A stretch of 64,000 bases of DNA from Gammaproteobacteria bacterium (GTDB taxonomy: Bacteria > Pseudomonadota > Gammaproteobacteria > JAJFKO01), in contig JANQRR010000002.1 in NCBI GenBank assembly GCA_028284465.1, positions 1-64,000 of the forward strand, written 5' to 3'. Below the pieces are notes generated by a model that had not been told where the DNA came from, searched no databases, and saw only the letters and a program-made list of their open reading frames with translations. This document shows, in pieces, positions 18,674-27,379 of this stretch. How positions within the stretch are numbered: position 1 is the stretch's first letter; each line of letters starts with the position of its first letter. The position numbers and the translations under genes are program-made.

Positions 18674-19405
18674 ATGGTAGAAGATAAAACGTTTCATTTA
18701 TTAATTGTCGATGATGATGAAGAAATTCGTGATTTATTGGGTAAGCTGCTCAAGCGTTATGGTTATGACGTTAGCTTAGCGTGCAATGGCGAGCAAATGT
18801 TTGCTACGCTGCAGCAACAAACGATTGATTTAATTATTCTCGATGTGATGATGCCAGGCGAAGATGGGTTTGCATTGTGTCGCCAATTGCGCGCTGATAG
18901 CAATGTCCCCATTATTATGCTCACAGCTGTTGGTGAAGAGACTGATCGCATTGTCGGTTTAGAAATGGGTGCGGATGATTATCTCACCAAACCATTTAAT
19001 CCACGCGAATTAGTTGCTCGCGTTAAAGCTGTATTACGACGTTTTGATGCTGGCGGGCAAGCATTAGAGCATACAACAGAAGAACTGGATCATACAGTGA
19101 AGCATTTTGAAGGTTGGGCTTTAAACACCGCAACTCGTCGACTCATTTCTCCTGAAGCGGTGGAAATTAGTTTAAGCAGCGGCGAATATGATTTGTTAGA
19201 AGCATTCATTACCCATTCACGTAAGGTATTAAGCCGTGATCAATTGCTGGAATTAACGCGCAATCGTATGGCCGGGCCATTTGATCGCAGTATTGATGTG
19301 CAAGTCAGCCGACTACGACAAAAAATCGAAGAAAACCCTAAACAACCACTGTTAATTAAAACAGTTCGTGGTGGTGGTTATATGTTTACAGCCAAGGTTA
19401 GCTAA
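18674..19405 (+). CDS. ompR: OmpR-family response regulator, partner of EnvZ-like kinase
   Basis: The 243-residue protein has a receiver domain (residues 7-120) with phosphoacceptor Asp57 in LIILDVMMPGEDG and Lys in TKPFNPRELVARVKAVLRRF. A C-terminal winged helix (about 140-240) contains SSGEYDLLEAFITHSRKVLS and VQVSRLRQKIEENP, matching OmpR more closely than PhoB. The ATG at 18674 is chosen because it starts just ahead of the receiver fold; an upstream ATG at 18590 lies within thyA. The kinase gene follows 5 bp after the stop. Targets are probably envelope and osmotic genes. Confidence 0.93.
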   Translation: MVEDKTFHLLIVDDDEEIRDLLGKLLKRYGYDVSLACNGEQMFATLQQQTIDLIILDVMMPGEDGFALCRQLRADSNVPIIMLTAVGEETDRIVGLEMGADDYLTKPFNPRELVARVKAVLRRFDAGGQALEHTTEELDHTVKHFEGWALNTATRRLISPEAVEISLSSGEYDLLEAFITHSRKVLSRDQLLELTRNRMAGPFDRSIDVQVSRLRQKIEENPKQPLLIKTVRGGGYMFTAKVS

Positions 19406-19410
19406 ACCAA

Positions 19411-20679
19411 ATGTTCAAAAAAATTAAATTTCCTATTGCAGGCATTAGCCCTAAAATATTATGGTTTTTAGTTTGTGCGATGTTAATAACGCACATAGTA
19501 GTATTTTTATATTATTATCAAAAAAATAGTCGGGTTGAGTTGAAAGTTAATCGCGATATCATTACGCAACAAACTATGCATGTGATTGAAACCATTATTG
19601 CCGCAGAGCCTGACAAACGCCAAAAAGTAGTTGATTCATTAGAAGTCCCTGGGTTGAAAGTCTCTATCGATAAAACGCCACAATATAAACCGCATATTGT
19701 GTCTAATTCATTATGGCCAATTTTAGTTGCCCTACGCAAACAATACCAAGATCTACAAGTATCAGTATTGCTGCAAGGTGATAATTGGTTAAATGTCTAT
19801 GCAACGATAGTACCAACAACTTGGACATTACAAATCTTTTTATTGATTTTAGAAGTGATTGTGGTGATCGTGGTGTTATTATTTATTTGGTCGATTAATC
19901 GATTTGCGATGCCATTAAAAGAATTTATGCTCGCTGCCGATCGCATGGGCGTTGATTTAAATAGCCCACCTATTGTAGTACGTGGCCCAGCAGTGGTACG
20001 CGATACCGCTGATGCGATGAATCAAATGCAAAAACGTATTCAAGAACTTATTCGTGATCGTACGCAAATGTTAGCAGCGATTTCGCATGATCTGCGTACT
20101 CCTATCACGCGCTTAAAATTACGTGCGCAATTTATCGATGACCAAGCAGAAAAAAATAAAATTATTGCTGATCTGAATGAAATGGAAGCCATGGTTAAAG
20201 AAACTTTAGCGTTTGCGCGCGAAGACAGTCGTGGTGAAATGATGGTAAAAATGGATATTTCATCATTGCTTGATTCATTATGTAGTGACTTTGCAGATAT
20301 GGGGCATGATGTTAACTGTGTCGGTAACGAAGAACGCATTTCAATCCTTGGGCGACCAATTGCATTAAAACGCGCGTTTAATAATATTATTGATAATGCG
20401 ATCAAATATGCAGGAGCGGCTGAAGTAACGCTGCAAGCAAAAAAAGGCGATGTTGCGATTATTATTGAAGATCAAGGACCTGGTATTCCACAAAATGAAT
20501 TAGCAAGAGTGTTCTCACCTTTTTATCGTGGCGAAAAATCTCGTTCGCGTGATACTGGTGGCACGGGATTAGGTTTAACAGTAACCCAAGATATTATCTT
20601 AGCGCATAAAGGGACTATAGAATTAACGCGCCGCAAAGGTGGGGGATTGCGGGTGATCGTTGAGTTGCCGCGAACTTAG
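19411..20679 (+). CDS. envZ: EnvZ-like sensor histidine kinase
   Basis: The 422-residue kinase has TM1 at about 17-35, a periplasmic domain with little similarity to others, TM2 at about 143-165 (ending LLFIWSINRFAMPL), a HAMP domain, an H-box with His226 in AAISHDLRTPITRLKLRAQF, and ATPase motifs N (NIIDNAIKYA), G1 (EDQGPGIP), F (FSPFYRGEKSRS) and G2 (GTGLGLTV). The H-box and HAMP spacing resemble EnvZ. It should phosphorylate and dephosphorylate the OmpR protein encoded 5 bp upstream. Confidence 0.93.
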   Translation: MFKKIKFPIAGISPKILWFLVCAMLITHIVVFLYYYQKNSRVELKVNRDIITQQTMHVIETIIAAEPDKRQKVVDSLEVPGLKVSIDKTPQYKPHIVSNSLWPILVALRKQYQDLQVSVLLQGDNWLNVYATIVPTTWTLQIFLLILEVIVVIVVLLFIWSINRFAMPLKEFMLAADRMGVDLNSPPIVVRGPAVVRDTADAMNQMQKRIQELIRDRTQMLAAISHDLRTPITRLKLRAQFIDDQAEKNKIIADLNEMEAMVKETLAFAREDSRGEMMVKMDISSLLDSLCSDFADMGHDVNCVGNEERISILGRPIALKRAFNNIIDNAIKYAGAAEVTLQAKKGDVAIIIEDQGPGIPQNELARVFSPFYRGEKSRSRDTGGTGLGLTVTQDIILAHKGTIELTRRKGGGLRVIVELPRT

Positions 20680-20684
20680 TAACC

Positions 20685-20729
20685 TTATGCTTAATCCAGA
20701 TGCATTCCTTGCCGCTGAATTAAGCATAA
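20685..20729 (+). terminator. 11-bp perfect inverted repeat after envZ
   Basis: TTATGCTTAAT (20685-20695) pairs perfectly with ATTAAGCATAA (20719-20729) across a 23-base loop, starting 5 bp after the envZ stop. Only TTT follows, so it is not a strong intrinsic terminator. It may be an mRNA 3'-end stabiliser or a protein-binding site. Confidence 0.4.
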
Positions 20730-20855
20730 TTTGGAGATTAAGAGACCATAGAACTATTGTATACGAACTATACAGCTGCATTGTAACAGATTTATTACAA
20801 AAATAGTAGGTTTTTGTAACAGAATGTAACATTGCGCTATTACTTACTTTGTTTA

Positions 20856-21083
20856 TTATTTCCACCTGTTTTTTTTTGTTTGCGGGTTATTTTTTATATA
20901 CTGCGCATATGTTTTCCAATTTGCAAGCCCAGCGGAGTCTTGATTGCCACTTATTGCGCGCATGAAATTACTTTGAGCTGGATTACTACTCGTACTACCC
21001 CTTGATGTTGCTGGAGTTTTTTGTTTTTTGCCTCCTTTTCCTCCGGCGACAGCCTTCGTTTTACGGACACGTTTCTTTGGCAT
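20856..21083 (-). CDS. Small very basic hypothetical protein
   Basis: The 75-residue product begins MPKKRVRKTKAVAGGKGGKK. It has a Lys/Arg/Gly-rich, probably unfolded N-terminal third, then NFMRAISGNQDSAGLANWKT and a basic end (KNNPQTKKNRWK). The ATG at 21083 has an AGGGTG ribosome-binding site six bases away; a GTG at 21092 is the alternative. Composition suggests nucleic-acid binding or a nuclear localisation signal, but no histone or HMG motif is recognisable. It sits downstream of an F-box/ankyrin gene on the same strand, 135 bp away, behind its own TATAAT-like element (21154-21159 on the minus strand, approximate). Confidence 0.6.
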   Translation of the reverse strand: MPKKRVRKTKAVAGGKGGKKQKTPATSRGSTSSNPAQSNFMRAISGNQDSAGLANWKTYAQYIKNNPQTKKNRWK

Positions 21084-21191
21084 CTTGATCACCCTCTCTC
21101 TAACTTAATCTTATTAAATTATAGTAAGCGGGCTATTCAAGGTCAATTTCACACCATTTTAGAGAGTTGGCTATTTATAGCTTAACTTGTT

Positions 21192-21217
21192 GATAAATAG
21201 CGAAAAACCTATTTATC
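21192..21217 (-). terminator. Hairpin at the 3' end of the F-box/ankyrin gene
   Basis: GATAAATAG (21192-21200) and CTATTTATC (21209-21217) form a perfect 9-bp stem with an 8-base loop, starting 2 bases after the stop codon of the minus-strand gene. There is no T-run after it in that direction, so it may protect the mRNA end rather than terminate. Confidence 0.4.
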
Positions 21218-21218
21218 G

Positions 21219-22733
21219 TCACCAACTTTTATTGAGTTCAGCTGTTGATGAATTGTCTGGTGTCGAAGTTGATGCGCTCGTGCTAGCGACAGCGACGGGT
21301 TGTTGAGGTGGTGGTTGAAAAAAAGTAGGACTGGCAGTCGTCGTAGCTACTGAGTTGATCCCATATTCTTTAAACAATGCTATGACACGCCCATGGCCTT
21401 TTTTAGTCGCAATACTCATTGCCTTAGAGCTACCTCTGAATGCTTTTCCTGTAGTTTTAAAATACTCTAAAATGCATTTTAAGCTAGCCTCATCACCAAG
21501 TTCAGCTAAAAGGTACAGTGGGAGATTTTCAACATCAGGATCAGCATTCGGATCTGCATCGTGTTGAAGTAGTAGTTCTATAATACTTTTGTTATTCTCT
21601 ACCATAGCGGCAACACTCAATGCATAAGAACAATTTGCAGGTGTTATTCCTGCAGTTATGCGATATTTCAAAAGTAAAGCTACAACCTCTTTGTTGCCTG
21701 AAAAACATGCAATATTCAACGTAGCAGAAATGTTTGCAGGTTTTATTTGTTGGGTTTCATATGCTGATAATAGTCGTTGTATGACGTTTACATGGTTGTT
21801 GGCAGCTGCTATAAGTAACACGTTTGGATCACTAGTGTATACATCCGAATCCAGTATTAGACCATGTTGTAGAAGTAATGATACAACATCTTCATTGCCG
21901 GTTAAGACTGCAATATGCAATGAAGTTAAATGAATCGGCTGGCTTGTATCACTGTCTATATCAGTGCATGCATTTGAAGTTACGTCTGCACCTTGTTGCA
22001 AGAGTGATTTTACTAATGATGAATGCCCACAAGCGATGGCGATATTAAATAATGATAATTTAAGAGAAAAAGAATCACTGAAAATCTGATATGTTACAGC
22101 ATGCTCAGGCTGATTTATAAAGGATTTAAGATCGAGAGAAGTTGATGATAAAAAAGATTGGATTTGATCATTTATATCTTTGGTTTGTAAGCAGTTCATG
22201 CATACTAACGCACGATAAAATTGTTTTTTTTGCTTTGACCATTTAGCATCAATGCATTTCTCATTTAATGTTTGGAAAAATAGTGTTTTCCAGTCTATCG
22301 TTGTTTCTTTTTCAGGTAAAAACACATTCCATGGATTATAGGGAGGAAAACAACGAGTAAAAAACTTTTTCCACTGCGCTTGGGTTACAGTCTTAAAGTT
22401 ATTACCATCATGATCCTTAATAACACTTCTGGCTATAGCTCGCATAATAGATTCTTCTTGATAGCGCTTGCGCCAAGTTATTTGGGAACCTTCTGTAGCG
22501 GCTTTTTCTTTTTCATGAATTGAATAAAAATCTGGGAAATCACGTTTAAGAAAATGCTTCCAGAGTGTTTCGTCACCTCCAAGTTCCTTTAATCTTTTAT
22601 TAGTAGGTAAAACATTAGTAATTAATTCTTTTGTCGACATTTGCGAAAGAATATGAATTAATAATTCATCGGGTAAATCTAGTAATGTTAAACTTTGTTG
22701 AGCTAAGGCTTGGGTTTTTGGTTCTGATTTCAT
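21219..22733 (-). CDS. F-box and ankyrin-repeat protein, candidate host-directed effector
   Basis: The 504-residue protein has a clear F-box at residues 17-63 (LLDLPDELLIHILSQMSTKE, then the Leu-Trp-Lys segment DETLWKHFLKRDFP). From about residue 215 there are six to seven ankyrin repeats, for example TSLHIAVLTGNEDVVSLLLQ and TLNIACFSGNKEVVALLLKY. The tail is Ser/Thr/Pro-rich (about 470-504). Eukaryotic F-box proteins bind Skp1 in SCF ubiquitin ligases; bacterial versions such as Legionella AnkB are injected and redirect host ubiquitination. That role here is inferred from architecture. No signal peptide is present, as expected for a type IV substrate. I saw no PmrA-like box upstream. Confidence 0.9.
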   Translation of the reverse strand: MKSEPKTQALAQQSLTLLDLPDELLIHILSQMSTKELITNVLPTNKRLKELGGDETLWKHFLKRDFPDFYSIHEKEKAATEGSQITWRKRYQEESIMRAIARSVIKDHDGNNFKTVTQAQWKKFFTRCFPPYNPWNVFLPEKETTIDWKTLFFQTLNEKCIDAKWSKQKKQFYRALVCMNCLQTKDINDQIQSFLSSTSLDLKSFINQPEHAVTYQIFSDSFSLKLSLFNIAIACGHSSLVKSLLQQGADVTSNACTDIDSDTSQPIHLTSLHIAVLTGNEDVVSLLLQHGLILDSDVYTSDPNVLLIAAANNHVNVIQRLLSAYETQQIKPANISATLNIACFSGNKEVVALLLKYRITAGITPANCSYALSVAAMVENNKSIIELLLQHDADPNADPDVENLPLYLLAELGDEASLKCILEYFKTTGKAFRGSSKAMSIATKKGHGRVIALFKEYGINSVATTTASPTFFQPPPQQPVAVASTSASTSTPDNSSTAELNKSW

Positions 22734-22806
22734 TTGCGGTGTATCCTACTACGTTAATGAAGTAGCGGATATTTTACACAAAAATCTCCAATAGTGCAAG
22801 TTTTAA

Positions 22807-24222
22807 TCAGCCGCTTGGTTGGCTTTTGCGATGCGCAATATTCATGGCTTTGAGAATATTAAGCGCTTCATATAGCTGAAAATCTTGGCGGATCAGTGGC
22901 TTAGCAGTTTTACTTTTATCTTTGTGCGAAGCTTTTGCATTGACTTTAGTGTTATCTTCTAATTTACCATTACCATTAGCTAAATGGCCGCGTAAATGAG
23001 CTTCGCGCACAGTAATAATATCAAGCGTACCATCTTTCTTTTCAGGAATTTTAATATTATCGACAATAATATCTGGCTCAATACCTGTTGCCTGAATCGA
23101 ACGACCGGAAGGCGTGTAATATAATGCTGTGGTTAGTTTAATCGCTCTATCTTGAGTAAGTGGCAATACGGTTTGTACCGAGCCTTTGCCAAAAGTTTTT
23201 TGACCAATGATGACAGCACGATGATGATCTTGTAATGCACCTGCTACAATTTCAGAACCCGATGCGGAGCCGCCATTGATGAGCACTACAATCGGTAAAC
23301 CTTTAAGAATATCACCAGGCGTAGCTGCAGCGCGCACTTGTGCTTCTGGTATTCGCCCTTTGGTATAAACGATCAGATCACCATAATTTAATTTGTTTTT
23401 AGTATTGAGAAAAGCATCAGCCACAGCGATGGCAGAATCTAATAAACCGCCTGGATTATTGCGTAAATCTAAAATCAAACCTTTCATTTTGCCATCGGTT
23501 TTTTGTTGCATTTTTTTGATCAGCACCACCATAGTTTTTGCGGTCGGTGTTTGAAAATGACTAATACGGATGTAACCATAATATTTATCTAATAATTTAG
23601 CACGAACACTTTTAATGTTAATGACTTCTCGAGTTAGTGTTAATTTAATCGGTTTTGGTGTGCCTTTACGTAAAATCGTTACCGTGACTTTCGAACCTTT
23701 TGGGCCGCGCATGCGTTTAATGGCTTGTTGAATGGTTAAACCTTTTATGGGCACGCCATCAATGCGCACAATGCGATCGCCTGGTTGGACACCTGCACGT
23801 GCTGCAGGGGTATCATCAATTGGACTGATCACTTTGATATAACCTTTGCCCATTTCAATCTCAATGCCTAAACCACCGAATTTTCCAGTGGTCGTTGTTT
23901 TAAGGTTATTGAAATCTTCACTATCAAGATAATCCGAATGTGGATCAAGCCCCGACAGCATGCCGCGGATTGCTAATTCAAATAATTTTTCATCGGAAAT
24001 TGGCTTAACGTAATAATTTTTTATTTGCCCAAAGGCAGAAACAAATTGCTTAACTTGTTTAACCGGTAATTGTCTTTTGCTTGGGGTAGGTGTTTGTTGA
24101 GATGATTGTACAGTTGCTGGAGCATTGGTAACTGCATAAGAACAGACGCACAGGCTGAGCATGGCAATGGCAATTAAAGCCTGCTTAAAGTTAACACATT
24201 GATTGAATTTGCCAAGTTTCAT
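22807..24222 (-). CDS. ctpA: Carboxy-terminal processing protease (S41 family)
   Basis: The 471-residue periplasmic protease has a signal peptide or anchor at residues 12-31, a PDZ domain at about 110-200 (FGGLGIEIEMGKGYIKVISP) and an S41 catalytic domain. Its active-site Ser is in NGGSASGSEIV (Ser321), with Lys346 in GQKTFGKGSVQTVLPL. It degrades or trims periplasmic proteins and controls peptidoglycan hydrolases in other bacteria. Position after envC and gpmI on the same strand is the conserved gammaproteobacterial order. The tail after about 400 is Lys/His-rich and variable. Confidence 0.95.
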   Translation of the reverse strand: MKLGKFNQCVNFKQALIAIAMLSLCVCSYAVTNAPATVQSSQQTPTPSKRQLPVKQVKQFVSAFGQIKNYYVKPISDEKLFELAIRGMLSGLDPHSDYLDSEDFNNLKTTTTGKFGGLGIEIEMGKGYIKVISPIDDTPAARAGVQPGDRIVRIDGVPIKGLTIQQAIKRMRGPKGSKVTVTILRKGTPKPIKLTLTREVINIKSVRAKLLDKYYGYIRISHFQTPTAKTMVVLIKKMQQKTDGKMKGLILDLRNNPGGLLDSAIAVADAFLNTKNKLNYGDLIVYTKGRIPEAQVRAAATPGDILKGLPIVVLINGGSASGSEIVAGALQDHHRAVIIGQKTFGKGSVQTVLPLTQDRAIKLTTALYYTPSGRSIQATGIEPDIIVDNIKIPEKKDGTLDIITVREAHLRGHLANGNGKLEDNTKVNAKASHKDKSKTAKPLIRQDFQLYEALNILKAMNIAHRKSQPSG

Positions 24223-24326
24223 AATGCTGCTCCGAAAGTTTCACATAGTATTATTAACTTAAACATAATTCTGTCAAAGAAACAATAAATGTTTTACATC
24301 TATTGTGCTATTGTCATTTAAGTCTG

Positions 24327-24360
24327 TGGATTGCTTCGTCGTTGCACTCCTCGCAATGAC
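24327..24360 (-). repeat. Dispersed TCATTGCGAG...GAAGCAATCC repeat, copy between envC and ctpA
   Basis: TGGATTGCTTCGTCGTTGCA then CTCCTCGCAATGAC is the same element as at 25637-25714. It lies in the 143-bp gap after the envC stop, ending 6 bp from it. Orientation is opposite to the copy at 25585. Confidence 0.85.
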
Positions 24361-24365
24361 AAGAT

Positions 24366-25529
24366 TCAACGACACCAACGTGATGGATTTAATGGTTTGC
24401 CACGATAACGGATAGCGAAATACAAGGCTGGCGTGTTAAAGCCACCACTGCGACCAACGGTAGCAATGAGATCACCGGTTTTGATCCGATCACCAACTTT
24501 TTTATAAATACTTTGATTACGACCGTATAACGTCATATAACCATGACCGTGATCAATTATTAATAGTAAACCAAAGCCTTTAAGCCAGTGTGCAAAGATC
24601 ACACGGCCATCATTGATTGCATGTATAGGTTGACCCAGAGGCGCTTTAATTAATACGCCATTATATCGCAATGAGCTTTGATCAATTCTGCTGCCGTATT
24701 TAGCTAATAGGATACCTTTTGTTGGCCAAGCTAAATGGCCACGCATTTTTGCAAATGATGTTGCAGCAAGTAAACGTTGGCGGCGTAATTTTTTTATCAA
24801 CTGAGTTAATTGGCGTTTATCGCGGATCAGTTCAACAAGTTGTTGGTGCTTATTATGAATTTGTTTGCGTAAACTAGCTAACACAATTTTGCGATGATGT
24901 TGTGAAGTTTTAAATTTTGTTAGCTGATGTTTTTGACTGCGATACAATTGTTGCAGTTTGTGTTGATGGCGTTGAGTTTGAGTGATGGTGTCTTGTAAAC
25001 GCTGTTGCGTGGCTAGGTAAGATTTAATATCGTCAATACTCGCTTGATTAAGATAGTGATAGTAATTTAACATGCGGGTAAACCGCGCTGGATCTTGCTG
25101 ATTTAAAATGATTTTTAAATAGTGTTGCCGAGACAACATATAGGCACCACGAAATTGCTTGGCTAGACTTGCTTGTTGTTGTGAAAGGTCTAAATTAAGT
25201 TGAGTTAATTGTGATGTTAAACCTTTAATAATTGAACGCTGTCGCGTAATATTCTGATCAGTGTGACGTAAGGTTTTAGCAAATTTACTAAGCCTTAATT
25301 CTGTTTGTTGTAATTGACGTTGTAAGTTTTGTCGTTTTCGTTGTGCTTTACGCAGTGATTTGTGCATGCGCTTGATATTAATGTTTACCTTAGAAAGTTT
25401 TTGTTGTTTGCTGTGTAAATTAGCATAAGTGGCAGATGAGAATAGAATAAATAATAAAGGTAACATGATGAATAAAGTAATAGGAATGATTGGGATATTA
25501 TAATGGCAATAATATGGTTTTAATTTCAT
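24366..25529 (-). CDS. envC: Murein hydrolase activator EnvC-like (M23/LytM domain)
   Basis: The 387-residue protein has a signal peptide (residues about 10-33, ending SSATYA), a long coiled coil rich in Gln/Lys/Leu (about 36-258) and a C-terminal LytM/M23 domain (about 265-385) with GHGYMTLYGRNQSIYKKVGD. As in EnvC, the zinc ligands look incomplete: the first His of the HxxxD motif is replaced (AKYGSRID). It would therefore activate amidases rather than cut peptidoglycan itself, during daughter-cell separation. ATG 25529 is chosen over an in-frame ATG 15 bases upstream. The gene lies between gpmI and ctpA. Confidence 0.9.
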   Translation of the reverse strand: MKLKPYYCHYNIPIIPITLFIMLPLLFILFSSATYANLHSKQQKLSKVNINIKRMHKSLRKAQRKRQNLQRQLQQTELRLSKFAKTLRHTDQNITRQRSIIKGLTSQLTQLNLDLSQQQASLAKQFRGAYMLSRQHYLKIILNQQDPARFTRMLNYYHYLNQASIDDIKSYLATQQRLQDTITQTQRHQHKLQQLYRSQKHQLTKFKTSQHHRKIVLASLRKQIHNKHQQLVELIRDKRQLTQLIKKLRRQRLLAATSFAKMRGHLAWPTKGILLAKYGSRIDQSSLRYNGVLIKAPLGQPIHAINDGRVIFAHWLKGFGLLLIIDHGHGYMTLYGRNQSIYKKVGDRIKTGDLIATVGRSGGFNTPALYFAIRYRGKPLNPSRWCR

Positions 25530-25584
25530 TTTGTTACATTCCATACGTGTATTTTAAAAGACGGCAATCAGCCCTGTTATTTTT

Positions 25585-25614
25585 CGTCATTGCGAGCGTA
25601 GCGAAGCAATCCAG
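25585..25614 (+). repeat. Dispersed TCATTGCGAG...GAAGCAATCC repeat, first of a cluster of three
   Basis: CGTCATTGCGAGCGTAGCGA then AGCAATCCAG. It faces the next two copies in inverted orientation and could form a long hairpin with the one at 25637-25672 in the gpmI-envC gap. Confidence 0.85.
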
Positions 25615-25636
25615 TAAGTCTGTAATGATTAAGATC

Positions 25637-25672
25637 CTGGATTGCTTCGTCGTTATACTCCTCGCAATGACG
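25637..25672 (-). repeat. Dispersed repeat, second copy of the cluster
   Basis: CTGGATTGCTTCGTCGTTAT then ACTCCTCGCAATGACG. It is inverted relative to 25585-25614 and in direct orientation with 25679-25714, 42 bp away. Confidence 0.85.
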
Positions 25673-25678
25673 GCAAAA

Positions 25679-25714
25679 CTGGATTGCTTCGTCGTTGCAC
25701 TCTTCACAATGACG
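25679..25714 (-). repeat. Dispersed repeat, third copy of the cluster
   Basis: CTGGATTGCTTCGTCGTTGC then ACTCTTCACAATGACG. It ends 5 bp before the gpmI stop codon region (25719) and differs from the second copy at only a few positions. Confidence 0.85.
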
Positions 25715-25718
25715 ATAA

Positions 25719-27269
25719 TCAGTCAGTCAGTGTTAACAAATTTTTTCCTGTCATTTCCTTAGGTTTTTCAAGGTCCAATAAGCTTAGCAAGGTTGGTGCA
25801 AGATCAGCAAGCGTGCCATCATCATATTTAAAGCTTGCGGAACGACCGATATATATTAATGGCACAGGTTCGTTGGTATGAGCTGTATGGGCTTGGCCAG
25901 TGTTAATATCATGCATTTGTTCGGCGTTACCATGATCGGCAGTAATACAAATTTCACCACCAACTTTAGTTGTTGCAGCAGTGATTTTTGCTAAGCAATC
26001 ATCAATCGTTTCAATGGCTTTAACGGTAGCAGCAAAATTGCCAGTGTGACCAACCATGTCTGGGTTAGCAAAGTTACACACGATAAAATCATATTGTTGG
26101 CTTTCAATGGCAGCGATTAAACGTTGTGTCAGTAGTGGTGCATTCATTTCTGGTTGTAGATCATAAGTAGCAACTTTGGGTGATGGGATCAATTCACGGT
26201 CTTCACCGGCAAAAGGAATTTCGCTGCCGCCATTAAAAAAATACGTCACATGTGCGTATTTTTCCGTTTCAGCAATGCGTAATTGTTTCAGATTATGTTG
26301 TGCAAGATAATCGCCAAGCACGTTATCATGATGTTCTGGTGGAAAAGCAACATTCACATTAAAATCTTTAGCGTATTTTGTTAAGGTAACAAAATCGTTA
26401 AGCTTAGGTTTGTGTTGACGTTTGAAGCCAGAAAAATTTTCATCGATGAATGCATGTGTTAATTGACGGGCGCGATCGGCGCGAAAATTCATGAATACAA
26501 TAACATCACCATCATGAATAGTGATAGGTGGTTGTTGTCGTTCATGAATTGCAGTGGGTTGCACAAATTCATCGGTTTCACCGCGCTCATAGGCTTGAGC
26601 TAAACCATCGGCGGCAGTGTCAGCATGATATTCGGTTTTACCTAAGGTTAGTAAGTCGTACGCCGCTTGCGTTCGTTGCCAACGTTTATCACGATCCATT
26701 GCATAATAACGTCCACAAAGTGATGCGATTTGACCGTGTTTGAGTTGAGCAAACACTTGTTCCATAGCACTAATTGAGGTTAATGCGCTTTTAGGAGGAG
26801 TGTCGCGGCCATCTAAAAAAGCATGTAAGTAGACTTTGGTGGCGCCACGTTTTACGGCTAATTCTAACATTGCTTGAATTTGGCATTGATGACTATGGAC
26901 ACCGCCAGGCGATAATAATCCGAAGACATGAATCGCGTGATCAGTATTAATAGCAGCATCAACTGCATTAATTAACACAGGGTTAGAAAAAAATTCATGG
27001 TTATCTATAGTATGGTTGATCCGTGAATAATCTTGGCGGACCACGCGGCCAGCACCAATGTTGAGATGGCCTACTTCAGAATTACCCATTTGTTTGTCAG
27101 GTAGGCCAACGGCGGTGCCGGAGCCGTTAATGAGAGTGTGAGGATAATGCTGCCATAAATGATCCCAAGTCGGCGTGTTAGCCGCAGCAATTGCATTATG
27201 CTCAAGTTCTTCGTTATATCCCCAGCCATCAAGAATGATTAAGATCAAGGGTGTGTGCGGTTTGGGCAT
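25719..27269 (-). CDS. gpmI: 2,3-bisphosphoglycerate-independent phosphoglycerate mutase
   Basis: The 516-residue enzyme belongs to the alkaline phosphatase superfamily. LILIILDGWGYNE carries the metal Asp; Ser64 in GNSEVGHLNIGAGRVV is the phosphorylated Ser; HAFLDGRDTPP, CGRYYAMDRDKRW and CITADHGNAEQM are further metal and substrate motifs. It interconverts 3- and 2-phosphoglycerate using Mn ions. Length matches E. coli GpmI. It is the first gene of a minus-strand set gpmI-envC-ctpA, though the gap to envC is filled with repeats that may separate the transcripts. Confidence 0.96.
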   Translation of the reverse strand: MPKPHTPLILIILDGWGYNEELEHNAIAAANTPTWDHLWQHYPHTLINGSGTAVGLPDKQMGNSEVGHLNIGAGRVVRQDYSRINHTIDNHEFFSNPVLINAVDAAINTDHAIHVFGLLSPGGVHSHQCQIQAMLELAVKRGATKVYLHAFLDGRDTPPKSALTSISAMEQVFAQLKHGQIASLCGRYYAMDRDKRWQRTQAAYDLLTLGKTEYHADTAADGLAQAYERGETDEFVQPTAIHERQQPPITIHDGDVIVFMNFRADRARQLTHAFIDENFSGFKRQHKPKLNDFVTLTKYAKDFNVNVAFPPEHHDNVLGDYLAQHNLKQLRIAETEKYAHVTYFFNGGSEIPFAGEDRELIPSPKVATYDLQPEMNAPLLTQRLIAAIESQQYDFIVCNFANPDMVGHTGNFAATVKAIETIDDCLAKITAATTKVGGEICITADHGNAEQMHDINTGQAHTAHTNEPVPLIYIGRSASFKYDDGTLADLAPTLLSLLDLEKPKEMTGKNLLTLTD

Positions 27270-27379
27270 GATGACATCTCAAAAATGATTAATTAAAGCG
27301 TTATATTTTACCTTATTATTTTTTCTTCCCCAAATCTATGTTACCGTAAATAAACCTGGAATAAGAGATCGATAAATTT

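Noticed and set aside
21093..21218. PmrA-like box upstream of the small basic gene
   Set aside because: The two TTAA motifs there are 9 bp apart and lie downstream of the -10-like element, so the geometry does not fit.
24223..25718. Repeats considered as an insertion-sequence remnant
   Set aside because: No transposase fragment or terminal repeats are present; the units are only about 30-36 bp.
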